Positions 10,107 to 22,703 of a stretch of 64,000 nt of DNA are shown one piece after another. A model generated the notes under the pieces. The model worked only from the letters and a program-made list of their open reading frames with translations. It was not told the origin of the DNA and searched no databases. The position numbers and the translations under genes are program-made. This DNA is from Daldinia sp. FL1419 (taxonomy: Eukaryota > Ascomycota > Sordariomycetes > Xylariales > Hypoxylaceae): the NCBI GenBank assembly GCA_025201765.1, contig MU623402.1:62001-126000 (forward strand). The letters are read 5' to 3'. Every line of letters begins with the position of its first letter. Position 1 is the stretch's first letter.

Positions 10107-13100
10107 TCACCGACTTAAGAACCCCGTATCCTTCCAGCTCTCAATAAATCTTCTAGCTACACTTTCACTAACAGGCCCCGCGTTGGCTAATGTTTTCGAG
10201 TGCTCTCGTGTTTTGGTAGTATCAAGCAAAAGACCTCCGCAAGACATACGCCAGAAGTTGTCGTCTAGAAAATCTATCAGTACGTACGCGGGGTTCTCGC
10301 CCTCGGGTCCCTCGATCTGTCTGGGGTGTCCCCGAACGCATTCTACCCACTCCCCGAATGGAATTATATTTTGACGCGGTATATCCAAAGCGTCAGCTAG
10401 AATCGGGGTCATCTGCCTCCACTGTTGACGGACTGGATTGTCAACGTGGTATATATCATAGTTCTTCTCATTCTCGGGGAGAAGAACTAAGTCAGCAAGC
10501 GTGCCGGCCACTTCGTCAACCGGTGTCCAAGATAGTAACCCATCGAAATCCGGCAGTACTTTCAATGTTTGGGAGGACTTGATCAAAAAAGAAAGGTGTT
10601 CCATATGATTCCAGTAACCGCTTTTACTCGAGCCTGCTATTTGTCCCGGTCGGACGACCATGGCGCGAAAACGATTGGGATGCCGACGTAGCGTTTCATC
10701 GAGCATAAGCTCACATATGTATTTGGCATCGCCGTACCCGGTAGGCAATACGGATTCTATCGTCATCCGTTCTTCGGGAACTATTTGCTCGCCTGACCAG
10801 ATAGGTCGATGACCGACAGTGGCAATGGATGAAATGAATTGGAAGGTAACTTTGGTATCCGGGACGCGTTGAACGGAAATTTCACGGGCAAGGTTGAGGA
10901 GGTTTTTCATGATTTGAAACTGCGTCTCAAAATTACGAAGTGGCCACTTCGCATTCATAAGCCACGCATTATGGACGATATGAGTAACCTCGCGGGTAAT
11001 ATTCCGGTAGTCTTCAACGGGCAGACCGAGGTTTGATTTCGACATATCAGTCTCGAAGACGCTTATTTTACTGATTGCCGCACTAGATAAAAATATGCCT
11101 TTCTTGACTAGGGCTTGCTTCTGACGCTCCTCTGGGTTGTTCCCTTTACGTCGATTTAGACAGACAATGCGAGTAACGTCAGCTAATTCTGCGAATTGGG
11201 CCACGAGGTGCGACCCTAGGCTCCCCGTCGCGCCTGTAATTAAAATTACTTTCCCATTCGGATCCATCTTTGAGATACCGGACTGCGATACGTCTTCAAT
11301 GCCAATAGCGAAGCCGTCGGTTAAGCGCCGAACATAGCTATCGACCACTGCTTGCCGCGCTGTAAGGTCAGCTGAGAGACTCTTAATAGGTGGAGATGAG
11401 GAAATTGGGAGTCGTTCGCACCTCTCACCCGAGGCCATCGCGATAATTAACTTCTCGCATTTATTTTCCTTTAGGGCCCCATCCGTCCAGTCGACGTGTC
11501 CGTACCCAACCGCATGCAAAGCCCTCTCCCACTGAAGTTCGTGTGCGACGGCTTGAGTACGCTCATCATCAAAGAGCCACCAGCCTTCAAATAATCCGAA
11601 TACGATGTCAACCCAATACAATGTGCAAGTCATCTCAAGCATCAAGAGGAACCCATCTGGACGCAATGCTTTGCGAATATTCTTCCCGGATACGCTGAGT
11701 GAGTGTGTAGCGTGAACAGCATTGCTGGCAATAACAATGTGCTGCGTTCCGATTAGATCGTCTGCTGGTACCTGTTCGATATCGTGGGCTCTAAATTTCA
11801 TGAATGGATATTGCTTAAACTTCTTCCGCGCTGCGGCTACCAACGACGGTGCAAGGTCGGTAAATGTGTACTCGACTGGCACATTTAATGAGGCTAGGAG
11901 GGGAACGAGCCACTTAGTTGTTCCTCCGGTACCTGCACCCATCTCAAGGATCTTAAGCGGGCCCTCGTTCATGTCAAGCTTGGAACACAGTCTCTCGAGG
12001 AAGTCCTCCATCTGTTCGTAGAGCAACCGGTTCAGAGGCCAGTCTCCGTACATAGCCGAGACGAGCTCACGGCCCTCAGGAGTACCAAAAATTAGTTTTA
12101 TACCATCCGTCTTTCCTTTTAGTACTCCCGCGAGGTTTGATCCGGCGTAGAATGTGAGGTTATCGGCCGTTGTCTGGTCGGGGAAGCGTGCTAATAAGTC
12201 TTTGAGAATTTCCTTACTCGACCTTGTTGGCGCCATTGTGGTAGTTCTAGTAATAGTGTCGCCGTTGAAACTGATGATATGAGTCTCCTTCTCTATCATC
12301 ATGTAGAGGTAGTCTATTAGACGTTCGTGCTCCTTAGCATGGGGTATCTTAGTAAACTTGTCTCCCGATTTCGCCTCGCGGAGACATTGTCCGAGTTGAT
12401 CAAAGGCTTCGAGTATGAGGGCCACGCACATGTCTGTCTGTAGCGGTAATGCCGTACTGAAATAGTTGGTCTGTCCATATCTAACAATCTTATCATCCGT
12501 GAGAACTTTCATTTCGTTGAACGCCTGCATAACTGTAGAGAAAGGAAGCTTCAGCTCGTCACCACAAGCACTGACAATATCGTACGAGTCTTTATCATAA
12601 TCAGCTGCCGGAGTCGTAAAACCTGTCGGGTGCCCTGACGATGATTCGCTGGTACTACATGACCTAGTATCACCGTCACTAGAAGTATCGTCTTCGCTTT
12701 GCTCGCTCGATTCGCCGAGGACATCCCCACCCACTGCTTTCTGCACACATTTGATTAAGCCAGGCATATCGACAATCTCAATGAGTTCATTTTCAGGTAG
12801 TTTAATCTTGAGGCTCGTTTCGATCTCGCGCGCCATCTCCATGCCCATCAAAGAGTCAATACCAAGATCAGCGAGTTTGCTGTCATCCTTGATTTCATCT
12901 GATCCAAGACCAGAGAGGTCAACTAAAATCTCCTTGAGCTTGACGGCCACATTAGACTTGGGCGATTGCTTCTTTACTTTCTCCTTGGTCGACTTGGATG
13001 CCTTCGTGGAGCTTTGGTTTGATGGAACGATCTTTGTGGGTGCGGTTTCAAATGTCGTTACCTTGGTGGGCTCAGGTACTGAAGCAAGCGTAGTGCTTTT

Positions 13101-16100
13101 GCCATAAATGCGCATGAGCAGCTTCTTCATCGAAGCTTTGGTGACTTTGGCGTAGCGTACCCCGAGGATAGCTTCTAGTAGCGACCCGGTGTCCGGATGG
13201 AAGACAAAGATGTCGCTAAAGTACTGATTTTCCAACTTGTGGTGAGTCGCGAGTACATGGTAGCTATCTGGTCGCGGCTCGCCAAGACGAATCTTAGGAG
13301 AACGAATCCATCGTTCAATACCAGTGGCAATGTACATATCAGAGAAGGGGATGTTCGCCATACAATTGACAAAAACGCCAGCAACCTGACAGAAATTATC
13401 AGATAGGATAAAATCCAACCATGTCTCAGGATTGTACTTCTTGACAATATGACCAGCGGACTGGTTCCCGCAGCTTACCAACTTATCGACCCCCTGGTAG
13501 GTGTCGCTGTAGTCAACAATGTCTGAGAATATTTTGTATACATGCTTGCTCGAGAGGATTTCGTCGACGTTGCCGCTTTGCAACAGTTCAACACAACGAG
13601 TGTGCCCAGTCAATCTTTCTAGACGCGCGAACTCGAGCTTTAGTGTTATATCCTCTGTTGGACAGAAGCTAATCTTGACTGTTGTGTGCGTGGTCTTGGC
13701 AGATCCTTGTGACATGTCTGTGCTATATACTTCAACGTCCCAGGATCGATTCCCGCCGGTTTCTTCCTCCCGCATTTCGATCCATAGGTTTCGCGTCGGG
13801 TTCTCACAAATGGGTGATAAGTGCTCACAAAAATGAATCTGTGGCTCCAGTTTAGTTACTCGTAGATCGGGTTGAATACTTCGGATAGCCTCGATGACGA
13901 GATCAAGTTGCAAAGAAGAAGGACATATGGGTGCAGCCTGCGCGATTACGTGACCTTTAAGGAATGCCTGATTCTTGGGGATCATGATATTGATCCTAAA
14001 CTTGGCAACCCGTTTCTCATTATCCTGGTAGCCAGCAAATGTCAGGCTGCTATCTGGAGGCTTTTCTGCCGGGCTAGGTACGTGTGAAGGCATTTCGGTC
14101 GGCTTAGGAGGCACTTTGAATTCTAACCAGTGACTCGCCTGCTCGAACTGGTAAGGTGGCAATAGGATGTGAGAGTACTCTTTCGTCTGAGCTTTCTGGT
14201 GCGCCCAATGCTGCATAGTCATCCCAGCCTTCCACAAGTTCAATGTTGCATCGATAAGATTATCCCATGCTTTCTCACTATTGGTAATGTTGATAGCTTG
14301 GAAATGAAATCCACGAGGATAACCAAGCGCACGGCTCGCCATAGAAGTAATGGTCGAGTTAGATCCAGCCTCTAAGAAGATAGATGATGGGTACTGCTTA
14401 GCAAGTCGCTGAATCGCATGGTCAAAGTAGACCGGGTTACGCATATGATCAGCAACAAACTTGGCTGTATGTTTCTCTTTGGTGGGCTGTTCAGAAGCCC
14501 TCTCTATAGGAATAGTCGGCTTATGAAACGTAACTGTCTTCCCAACCTGTTCTAACGCCTCAGTAAGGGGGTCAACGAGGGCGCAATGGAACGAATTTGT
14601 GAGATCTAGTTTCTTTGATCTCAGAGACGTCGGTATAGTAGCAGCGACTGCGTCAATTGCCGTAGCGGGACCAGCTAAAGTGAAGCTCCGTGGTCCATTG
14701 TAGCAAGCAATGCTCACCAGCATTTCTGGTGGAGCCCTGCTATTTGACTCTGCAAGTAATCCCTCAATATCGTCCAAGTCGCCCTCCACAGCTAACATGG
14801 CGCCTTTCTCGCTACCCCAGGAATCACGGACAAGTGTCGCACGGTGTATTATTAACTTGACAGCGTCGTTCAACGAAAGCGCCTGTGAGATGGCGAGTGC
14901 AGTGAGTTCACCAAAGCTATGGCCAACTACTGCTACAGGCTTGATCCCCGATTCGATCCAGCTACGTGCGCAGGCATATTGGATAGCAAAGAGCATTGTT
15001 TGTAACTGGACAGTATCTTTAATGGGTATGGATTCAAATATTCCAGGGAATATACTTTTAGCTCCGTGTAGACGAGCGATTACGTCGACGTCGTTTAAAT
15101 GCTTGCGCAAGACAGCTATTCTTTCGTATAAACCCCTGTCTAACCCTATGGATGTCGATATTTGGCCCCCAAAGCAAAGCACAAGGGGTTTAGGATCTGG
15201 TCGAGAAATAGGGGCCATACTGGGGTCGCCTTGTTCTAGGGAATTCAACTTTCGGTCAAGCTCCTCTATGGAACGGGCGGTAAATAGGACTGCCTTGTCA
15301 AGAGTTCGGTTGCTTTGACGGGCCAAGTTAAAAGAGACATTGGAGAGGAAAGAGTCCGTCACAGGGCAGTTTTCTTTGCTAAGAAATCTGCGGAAGGCCT
15401 TACTGTATCGGCGGAGGCTTGGGTCATCTAGACCAGCAAGCCAAAAGGGGTACTTTGCGCCTGCGGGGACTCTTGGGGAATCTTCGGGCATATTGGTATT
15501 GACAAACGGTGACTGCGTGAGAATAATCGAAGCGTTAGAGCCAGAAGCACCGTAATTATTGATCAGCGCAGCTCGAAACTTAGTGTTCCAAGGCTGTAAA
15601 TTCGTAGGAATTTTCATCTTATCGGCTAGGGTTGCCCCAATGGCCAGATTGGTGGAACTGTAGCTGGGCTGAGCTGGAATCATTCCTTTCTGCACCATAA
15701 GCATAATCTTGATCATTGAGACTACCCCGGAAGATGCCTCGGTATGGCCTACGAGGCCCTTCACTGATCCAAGTAAAAGGTCATCTTCTCGTCTAGAAGC
15801 AGGGCCGCCAAGCACTTGCAGTAAGCCATGGTATTCAGCTGGGTCGCCAACCGTTGTACCAGTTCCATGAGCCTCGACGACCGATATCTGAGAAGGTTTG
15901 AGATGAGCCTTTCGAGTAACAGTGCGGAAGAGGTCAGCAAGAGATGGTGAGTTAGGGACGAAAATGGGAGTACAGTTCTCATTTTGTTGTACACCTGTCG
16001 CTGCGACAAGACCAAGGATTTGGTCACCATCGGCCACAGCAGCGGAGAGTTTCTTTAAGAATACTACGCCCACGCCTTCACCCCGACAGTAGCCATCCGC

Positions 16101-18016
16101 CATCTCGTCAAATGGTTTACATTGACCAGTTGGGCTCAGGAACGACGCACCCGCCAAGTTTTGAAACCATAAGGGGTTGGTGAAAACGTTGGTTCCACCA
16201 GCAAGGGCAGCGGTGCATTCACCAGTGATTATTGAACGACAAGCTTGATGAATGGCGACCGCCGAGGAAGAGCATGCCGTGTCTACCGTGAAGGCAGGGC
16301 CAGTCCAACCGAAGTAGTGGCTAATCTTTCCGCAAATAAAACTTTGCAGATTACCAGTAGTAGTGAACGCGTTAGGGGGATGGCAAGCAATATTGCAATC
16401 ATAGTCGCGAGAGCATACACCGACAAAGCAGCCCACTCGACTGTCTGGTTGGGGGCGATTAAAATAACCAGATTGCTCTACGGCTTGGTAGGCACACTGG
16501 AGAAATTGACGCTGTTGGGGATCCATGGTCGAGCTCTCGCGAGCGCTTTTCTTGAAAAACTTGTGGTCAAATTTATCAGCATTCTCAATAAAATTCCCAA
16601 ACCACTTTCTCTTAGGATCAACCTCGCGAAAAGCTGTCTCAAAAGAAAACCGCTCCTTAGGCACTTCTTTATGCTGGGACTTCGCAGAAACCAAAAGGTC
16701 CCAGAATTCATCTAAGGTTTCCGCACCGGCTACCTTAATCGACATACCGACGACAGCAACATCGCTATCGGAGAAGGTTCGCACAGCATCCTCTGAGGGA
16801 GCCTCTAGCCGCAAGGTAGGATTGACCATATCAGCCATATGTAATACCTGAGAGTTGATATCGCGTAACAGTGATGGCGGTATGGCACGCTCGGGACCGA
16901 AGGATAAGATGCATGAGTCCTGAAGAGTTAGGACCTTGTTGCGGATAGCAGAGAATGTTTGGAACCATTGCGATGGTTCTGTAAGAATAGACCGTAACGC
17001 GTAGTGGTGCAGTGGACCCTGTTTAATCAGCTCTCCTCGGTTTGACCAGGTGGGAAGCGCAAGCCCGACTGTAGAATCCGGAAATTGGAACTCAGCATGA
17101 TCGTTGACAAATTCCATAAGCTGTCCCAACTTGTCCACGTTGATGCTAGTATGGAATTGTCCATAAAGGCCGATTTCCGAGACGACGAACCCAACATTCT
17201 TTAACTGCTGTTGTAGCTTGGGAATCGCAGAGGCCTTAGTTGTGATAGTGGCTCGATTTTCATCATAGTTGACAGAAATGTAGGTCTAGAGCATCAAATA
17301 AGATAGTGTTTCGAGAAGGGAAAATAATCGTGGTGCTCCAAGGCTCTTCATTGATACGAATAATAATAGCTTACCTCTGGAAAGTTCTTTATCGTACGCT
17401 GTAGGTCCTCGTCATTCAGAGCAGAGTTCCACACAGCACTAAGAGATCTTGAGGGTCCGTTCACCTCGTCTTGGGCATCAACAACAACGCCAATCAGCAA
17501 GGCTAACCGTACGGCGGTGGCGGCATACTTCTTAAAGTGCTCATAATTGTCTGCACTGGAAACAGCAAAGGCGCTCAAAAGTCCGGTGCAAAACCCAAGA
17601 GTCTCTCTTTCTGAGCTCGATGCATTGAATGGGCCAGTATGTTGCCCCTCAGTTCTACTGTAAAAGAAATCGGCGTATTGAGTAAGATGAGTGATGGTGA
17701 CCAGTGGGATGAGAAGTTTATTCGGAAGAGGAAAGGAAGTATCAAGTGGACGTCCCGTTCTGAAGGCGTCACTGAGATCTTCCAGTTGACTAAACGCCGA
17801 TGTAGTACTGAGACCGGGAATAGAAGTAGTAAGCGACTTCAATATGCGAGGGAATTCAGTGATAGTGTCAAAAGCCCACCGGAACTCATCATTCTCAGCC
17901 ACTGTTTTTCGGACCTGGGAGAAAGACACCTCGTCAAAGGACAACGCGAGCGGGCCAAACAGTAGGATTACCGGGCTGGTAAGGGAGTCTTTTTGACGGC
18001 CGCTCATATCGATCAT
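10107..18016 (-). CDS. tropA: Non-reducing polyketide synthase, SAT-KS-AT-PT-ACP-CMeT-R (methylorcinaldehyde synthase type)
   Basis: Exon 1 is 18016-17375 and exon 2 is 17285-10107, with an 89 nt intron (GTAAGC..TCTAG); 2606 residues. Domains: SAT (about 1-360; GFCTG with Cys143, His at about 307); KS (about 386-810; DTACSSS Cys552, His687 in VEAHGTG, His728 in GLVGHTEAS); AT (about 910-1240; GHSFG Ser1004); product template (about 1310-1610; His1326, Asp1475 in DYSDTYQG); one ACP (GIDSL Ser1692); C-methyltransferase (about 1790-2160; SAM motif LEMGAGTGG near 1994); and a terminal NAD(P)H reductase (about 2223-2606; TGATGSLG at 2231, Tyr2398xxxLys2402). There is no thioesterase, so release is as an aldehyde. 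This order matches TropA/MOS/Aspks1, which make 3-methylorcinaldehyde from acetyl- and malonyl-CoA with SAM. It is transcribed divergently from the FAD monooxygenase. Family and architecture are secure; the exact product is inferred. ATG at 18007 is an alternative start. Confidence 0.95.
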
Positions 18017-19462
18017 GGTGAGCGAGCGCCTATAGATGGTATAATTGGGAAGTTGAATTAAAGTTGCCAGATTAAATGTTGAAATTTGCGCTCGTGTAGG
18101 TAGGCTATAGGATGATCACGCCCATAGCACGCCCGACTATAATACAGGACTTCTAATTCTGAAACTAGAAAGGATGGAGGACCCACGTTAATTAGTCATA
18201 AGTGATGAGTGAGTCTTAGCTACCAATGATAATATAATATTGGTTTCTTTATCGTAGAAGTCTCTATTTTGTAAAGTAGGGAAAATAGGAGGCTTATCCT
18301 GGTGTTGATGTTTACCCAGGAATACCCGCATGAAGGCTTCAAGACGAGTAATAGATATAGTAAGATACAAGGGAGATAAAATAGAGAAGGAAAGACGTTA
18401 TATTACGCTCGACCTATGATTCAACTAGGCATCTACGTTATCTTACATTACCTTACGCTACTTTCGGTCCTGGAGAAAAAAACGCTGCTTCACCGGACTG
18501 ATGGATTATCCTAAAACTGTTTCACGGGGCACCCATTTCGATGGATCGTGAGTAAAACTCCACAGCCGCTTAAGGGTGAAATCAAGTAAGAACGAACATG
18601 AAAGCAGACAAGTCGTCGTATGCTGCTCGTGCCGGCTTCCATTCGTCCATAAAAACTCCGCTAGTGGTGTCTTCCCTTTTCTTTTTTGTTCAATATGAGT
18701 GTCAATCTCTAGGAGTTACTAAATAAAAAAGGATTTCGGGTTTATTTTACATAGCTTCCGGATTTCAAGTGTTCGGAACAATCTGGGCAGATTTGGGCGT
18801 ACCTCCGCACCGTTCTTGTCGTCATATTCCCTCGGTTTACTATACTTTTCTGAAGATCTCCAAGACATAGTACTACGTAGTACATGGTTAATTTGCAAAG
18901 TAGTACTAGACTATAAAGGTAGATATCATTGGAGCTCTGATAGGAAAATTGTACTAGGTAACTGTAAGATACGTACGGCCAGTTAATTCGAGTATGAATC
19001 ACTAATGTTATGCATTGAGGGGATTCAGCCGGACTCGGTTGCAAGGCTAAATGACGCCTGGTGCTATTCTGTGAGAAGCTATGATTATTGTTCACGTAGT
19101 CCATCCTTGGCTTACTGGAGACTTCATGGGTTCGGTGGCGGTATAATCTGCGGAAAGCTAGTTACTCCGTCTCGTACTTTCGTAACGTAAGAGTTGGCTA
19201 CGTATCTGCAAAGGATTTAATTGGGAACGGTAAGCGAGAATCATTACCAGAACTAATTTGACGATGATTCAGCCACCGTATGTCCCCTTATTACCACGGA
19301 AAAGTACGAATGTGCTAATAGATCCTCGAACCATTGGGACCATTGGGCTATATTCAACTATATGGTGCCCTGCTGCCCCAATCATATTCGAAACATGCAA
19401 ACCGATTTGTCTCCCAGATTCGAAACTGGCCGTTATAGATTATTAAATAAAATACTATCGCG
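18017..19462. promoter_or_regulatory. Bidirectional promoter region, synthase / FAD monooxygenase
   Basis: The 1.45 kb between the divergent synthase and monooxygenase starts; co-control of the first two pathway steps is the natural inference. The word GATTCAGCC occurs twice (about 19021 and 19266) and single CGG/CCG half-sites are scattered, but no clear paired Zn2Cys6 site was found. Short open frames here look spurious. Confidence 0.5.
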
Positions 19463-20924
19463 ATGTCAGTAATAGTTGGAGATGCTTCCATTGAAGTCGC
19501 TATTGTCGGTGGTGGGATTATCGGCTTAACACTCGCGGCTGGTCTCGTCGGGCGTCATGTCAAAGTCAAAGTCTACGAACAAGCAAAAAGCTTCAGAGAG
19601 ATCGGCGCCGGGATGGCTTTTACAAGTAATGCTATAAGATGCATGGGATTGATGAACCCTGACATCGTCGGTGCTCTTAGGTCGGGGGGATCCGTGGCTA
19701 CTTCTCTGGACAAGAACGACCCAAATGATTACCTTAGATGGGTCGACGGTTACAATTGCCATAAAAAGAACGACCCTTCATACGAGAAGATGCTTTTTAA
19801 GGTCAGCGCGGGCTACAGGGGTTTCGAGGGTACACGTCGCGACCACTTCTTGGAAGCCTTAGTAAAGGTAATACCTCAGGACATTATAGAGTTAAAGAAG
19901 CGTCTGGATAGCATCGAGAAGAAGGGCCCCGATGGAAGGCTCCAACTTAACTTCGCCGACGGAACATCGGCAGAAGCCGACGCTGGTATGTCTCCTGTTT
20001 CCATTTATATAGATACGCAAAATTAGCGCGGACTATAATTACTGATTCAAGGTTCATGTTCAAGTCATTGGATGTGACGGTATCAAGTCAAAAGTGAGGG
20101 AACTTATTTTAGGAGTAGACAACCCAGCTTCGTATCCTCACTACTCTCATAAAGTTGCTTATCGCGCTTTAATCCAGATGGAAAAGGTCATCGAGACTCT
20201 GGGGGAATGGAAAGCCAGGAATCAGCACATCCACATAGGGCCGAATGCCCACGTCGTCCAATATCCAGTTGCGAACCAGACCATGGTCAACGTCACAGCG
20301 TTCATATCAGATACTAAGGAATGGCCAGACGACAAGACCACAGTCCTACCAGGACTGAGAAAAGATCTTGAAGAAGTGTTTGCAAACTGGAATCCCTCCC
20401 TTAACGCTCTTATACGGCATTTCCCCGAGAGGCTTGAGAAGTGGGCTGTGTTTGATACCTGGGACTACCCCGCGCCTTACTTTAACAAGGATAATATTTG
20501 TTTAGCTGGAGATGCTGCGCATGCATCTAGTCCACACCACGGCGCCGGCGCCTGCTGCGGCATCGAAGATGCTTTGTGCTTATGCACGTTAATGAACCAG
20601 GTCAATAGCACTCTACGTGGGGATGGGTTGGCAGCAAGAAACAAGAAAGCAGCGGTGTGCGCAGCACTTGAGGTCTTTGATTTAATGCGACGCCGAAGGA
20701 GCCAGTGGCTTGTCAATAGTAGCCGTCGTGTATGCGATCTGTTTCACCAACCCGAATGGGGCGACGAGCAGAAGTGGATAAAGGCTGAGACGTGCTTCGA
20801 AGAAGTCAAGGATCGCTATATGAAGATTTTTAGTTTCGATTACGATGATATGATTGCGAGATCTATTGAGGAGTACTCAAAGAGACAACCAGGGTATAAA
20901 GATTCGGAAGGTCGTATTCTATAA
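19463..20924 (+). CDS. tropB: FAD-dependent monooxygenase, oxidative dearomatase (TropB type)
   Basis: Exons 19463-19985 and 20065-20924, intron 79 nt (GTATGT..TTCAAG), joining 'EADA' to 'VIGCDGIKSKVR'; 460 residues, normal for group A flavin monooxygenases. Motifs: Rossmann GGGIIG at 16-21 with the acidic/EQ end of strand 2 (VYEQ), the DG motif CDGIKSKVR (about 177-185), and the GD motif LAGDAAH (323-327). In TropB, an Arg and a Tyr 33 residues apart hold the phenolate for hydroxylation and dearomatisation; here Arg208 (AYRAL) and Tyr241 (VVQYPV) have exactly that spacing. The expected reaction is C-3 hydroxylation of 3-methylorcinaldehyde to a cyclohexadienone using FAD, NAD(P)H and O2. The divergent position next to the synthase supports this. 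A salicylate-hydroxylase-like or azaphilone-type dearomatase is the alternative, but the iron dioxygenase nearby favours the tropolone role. Confidence 0.9.
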
Positions 20925-22703
20925 CGTTATAGTTCCTAGGCTGTGAGGAGCGTAACTCTACATATGAGACTTTTGGAGCCAGGGAAGACTTTAATTTATG
21001 GCGAATCGGATTCTTTCATAGTAGGATCAGGTATAGAGGTCGGTTTTATTCTTAGCGTCTAGGATTTAGATGTGAATCATCGGATAGGAGATCCAATTTA
21101 CAAGTTCTATGTGAGCCTTTTCAACTTATATTGAATTAGCTAACTGATATCCGTATTGTTGAAATAGGACGCAGTTTATGAGATAAGTTACTTGTATTGT
21201 CAAGTCTATCTTAGAGAATAGATGGGCATATCTACGATATATAAAGGTCACGGATGAGGGGCGTATAATATCCCTGTATACCAGCCACACACATTCCAAC
21301 ACCTATTGTTCGTATCTATGATGCCTAAGGCGTATAATATGCTACGAAAATTCATGATAAAAGACTGAAACTTAAACCACCTATGATAGTATTGTTCTAA
21401 AGCGCAAAGGAAAGAAACGTGTTAAAAGGTATGCTCATATATAGCCGCATTTCCCCATATCCATATTGTCGGGACTTTGGGGCACACAAGAATCGTGTCA
21501 ACTACAGCTGTAGTACCTACCTACCTACCTACCTACCATGGTTATACACCCAAAGTTAATTTCAATTTATATTCCTCTCTCGCTTCAAAGTACCAAATCT
21601 TTATAATAATTACATCTATACTATGGGTGTCACCATACAGGCATTGATTGGCCCGCTAATTATTGGCCGTTGATCAGTCTTGAGCCATCGGTTCGTATTA
21701 CCTGTGGCCATGGGATTATTATGGCATGAATAAATAATTTGACGACCTTCAATATTTCCTTTGTTTAGGAGGCACATACCTAACGGTTAGGCACATAACA
21801 AACCCCAAAGACCAAGGTCTGTCACGCTCTTTATCTACAGTGAATCTAATAATAAATCGCCTATCGGCACGTTTCGCAAGGCTCTCTTTAATCTTGTGAC
21901 GATAGCTTCGTATTCTTAGTAACGGAATCTAGGCGAACTTCTCTAATCTCGGACCCGACCGCGTTACCCGTGCGGAAGATCACTGCAGTTAAATTTATCT
22001 ACCTATAACTTCAACCAATTTTACTAGGCAGGGAGTGACAAAAAAGCCTATAATTAATTAAAATTCATAGTATAGGTACCTGTAGTTTAGTCCTCCCATT
22101 CCCAAATATTGCGAAGAGAAACCTCGACGCAAAATATGGGCTTGCTTCTTACGTAGGAGGCTGAGCTATAGGTAGAAAAGAAATTTCGGGAAATGACCGG
22201 AGAAAAGCTTCAACTTGATGCATGATAACCCCAGATCGACTGTGGGATTTATTACAATACTACCCTCACAGCCTCGGTTCCATCTTCTTTTCGATGAGTG
22301 AACACTGTTGAGTTAGATATTGAACTATTTATTTTATGTAGACTATACCCTCACAGGTAGGTATGTCAGCTCCGCCACTTTAGTATATTTAGGTCTCAGC
22401 TATCGAAGCCACATGAGCTAGTTGCCCATGACGATTGGGACCGGCATACCACGATACATGATGTAATTGAGTGTGACAAAAATCTCGGTTCGAGCGGATT
22501 CCCCTACCCTGACATTTGTTCGAATCGCCCCAAAGAGGTTCACCGCCAATGGTACTATAGATAAATGACCACTATAAATGGGATATGGATATCCATCCTA
22601 GCAGAGCTTCAAACCACCGTTAACGAAGCCCACTGTATATTTCTAGTCAAGTCCCCTGTACCATATTTACACCTAGTTTATATCAAAGTTAGAAGAGTTT
22701 CAA
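20925..22703. other. Gene-free stretch with a CTAC tandem repeat
   Basis: Lies between two co-directional flavoenzyme genes. It contains a (CTAC)n microsatellite at about 21515-21537 and AT-rich DNA. The last few hundred bases are the presumed promoter of the flavin oxidoreductase. No gene recognised. Confidence 0.45.
21515..21537. repeat. (CTAC)n microsatellite
   Basis: Five to six CTAC/CCTA units between the two flavoenzyme genes; the same word in the opposite orientation forms the (TAGG)n arrays elsewhere. Confidence 0.7.

Noticed and set aside
14710..15318. 202-codon plus-strand frame
   Set aside because: Antisense to the AT domain of the polyketide synthase.
10107..17138. GTG at 17138 as start of the synthase
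   Set aside because: The frame is open upstream to an acceptor at 17286 and joins a SAT-containing exon, so the GTG is an internal Val.
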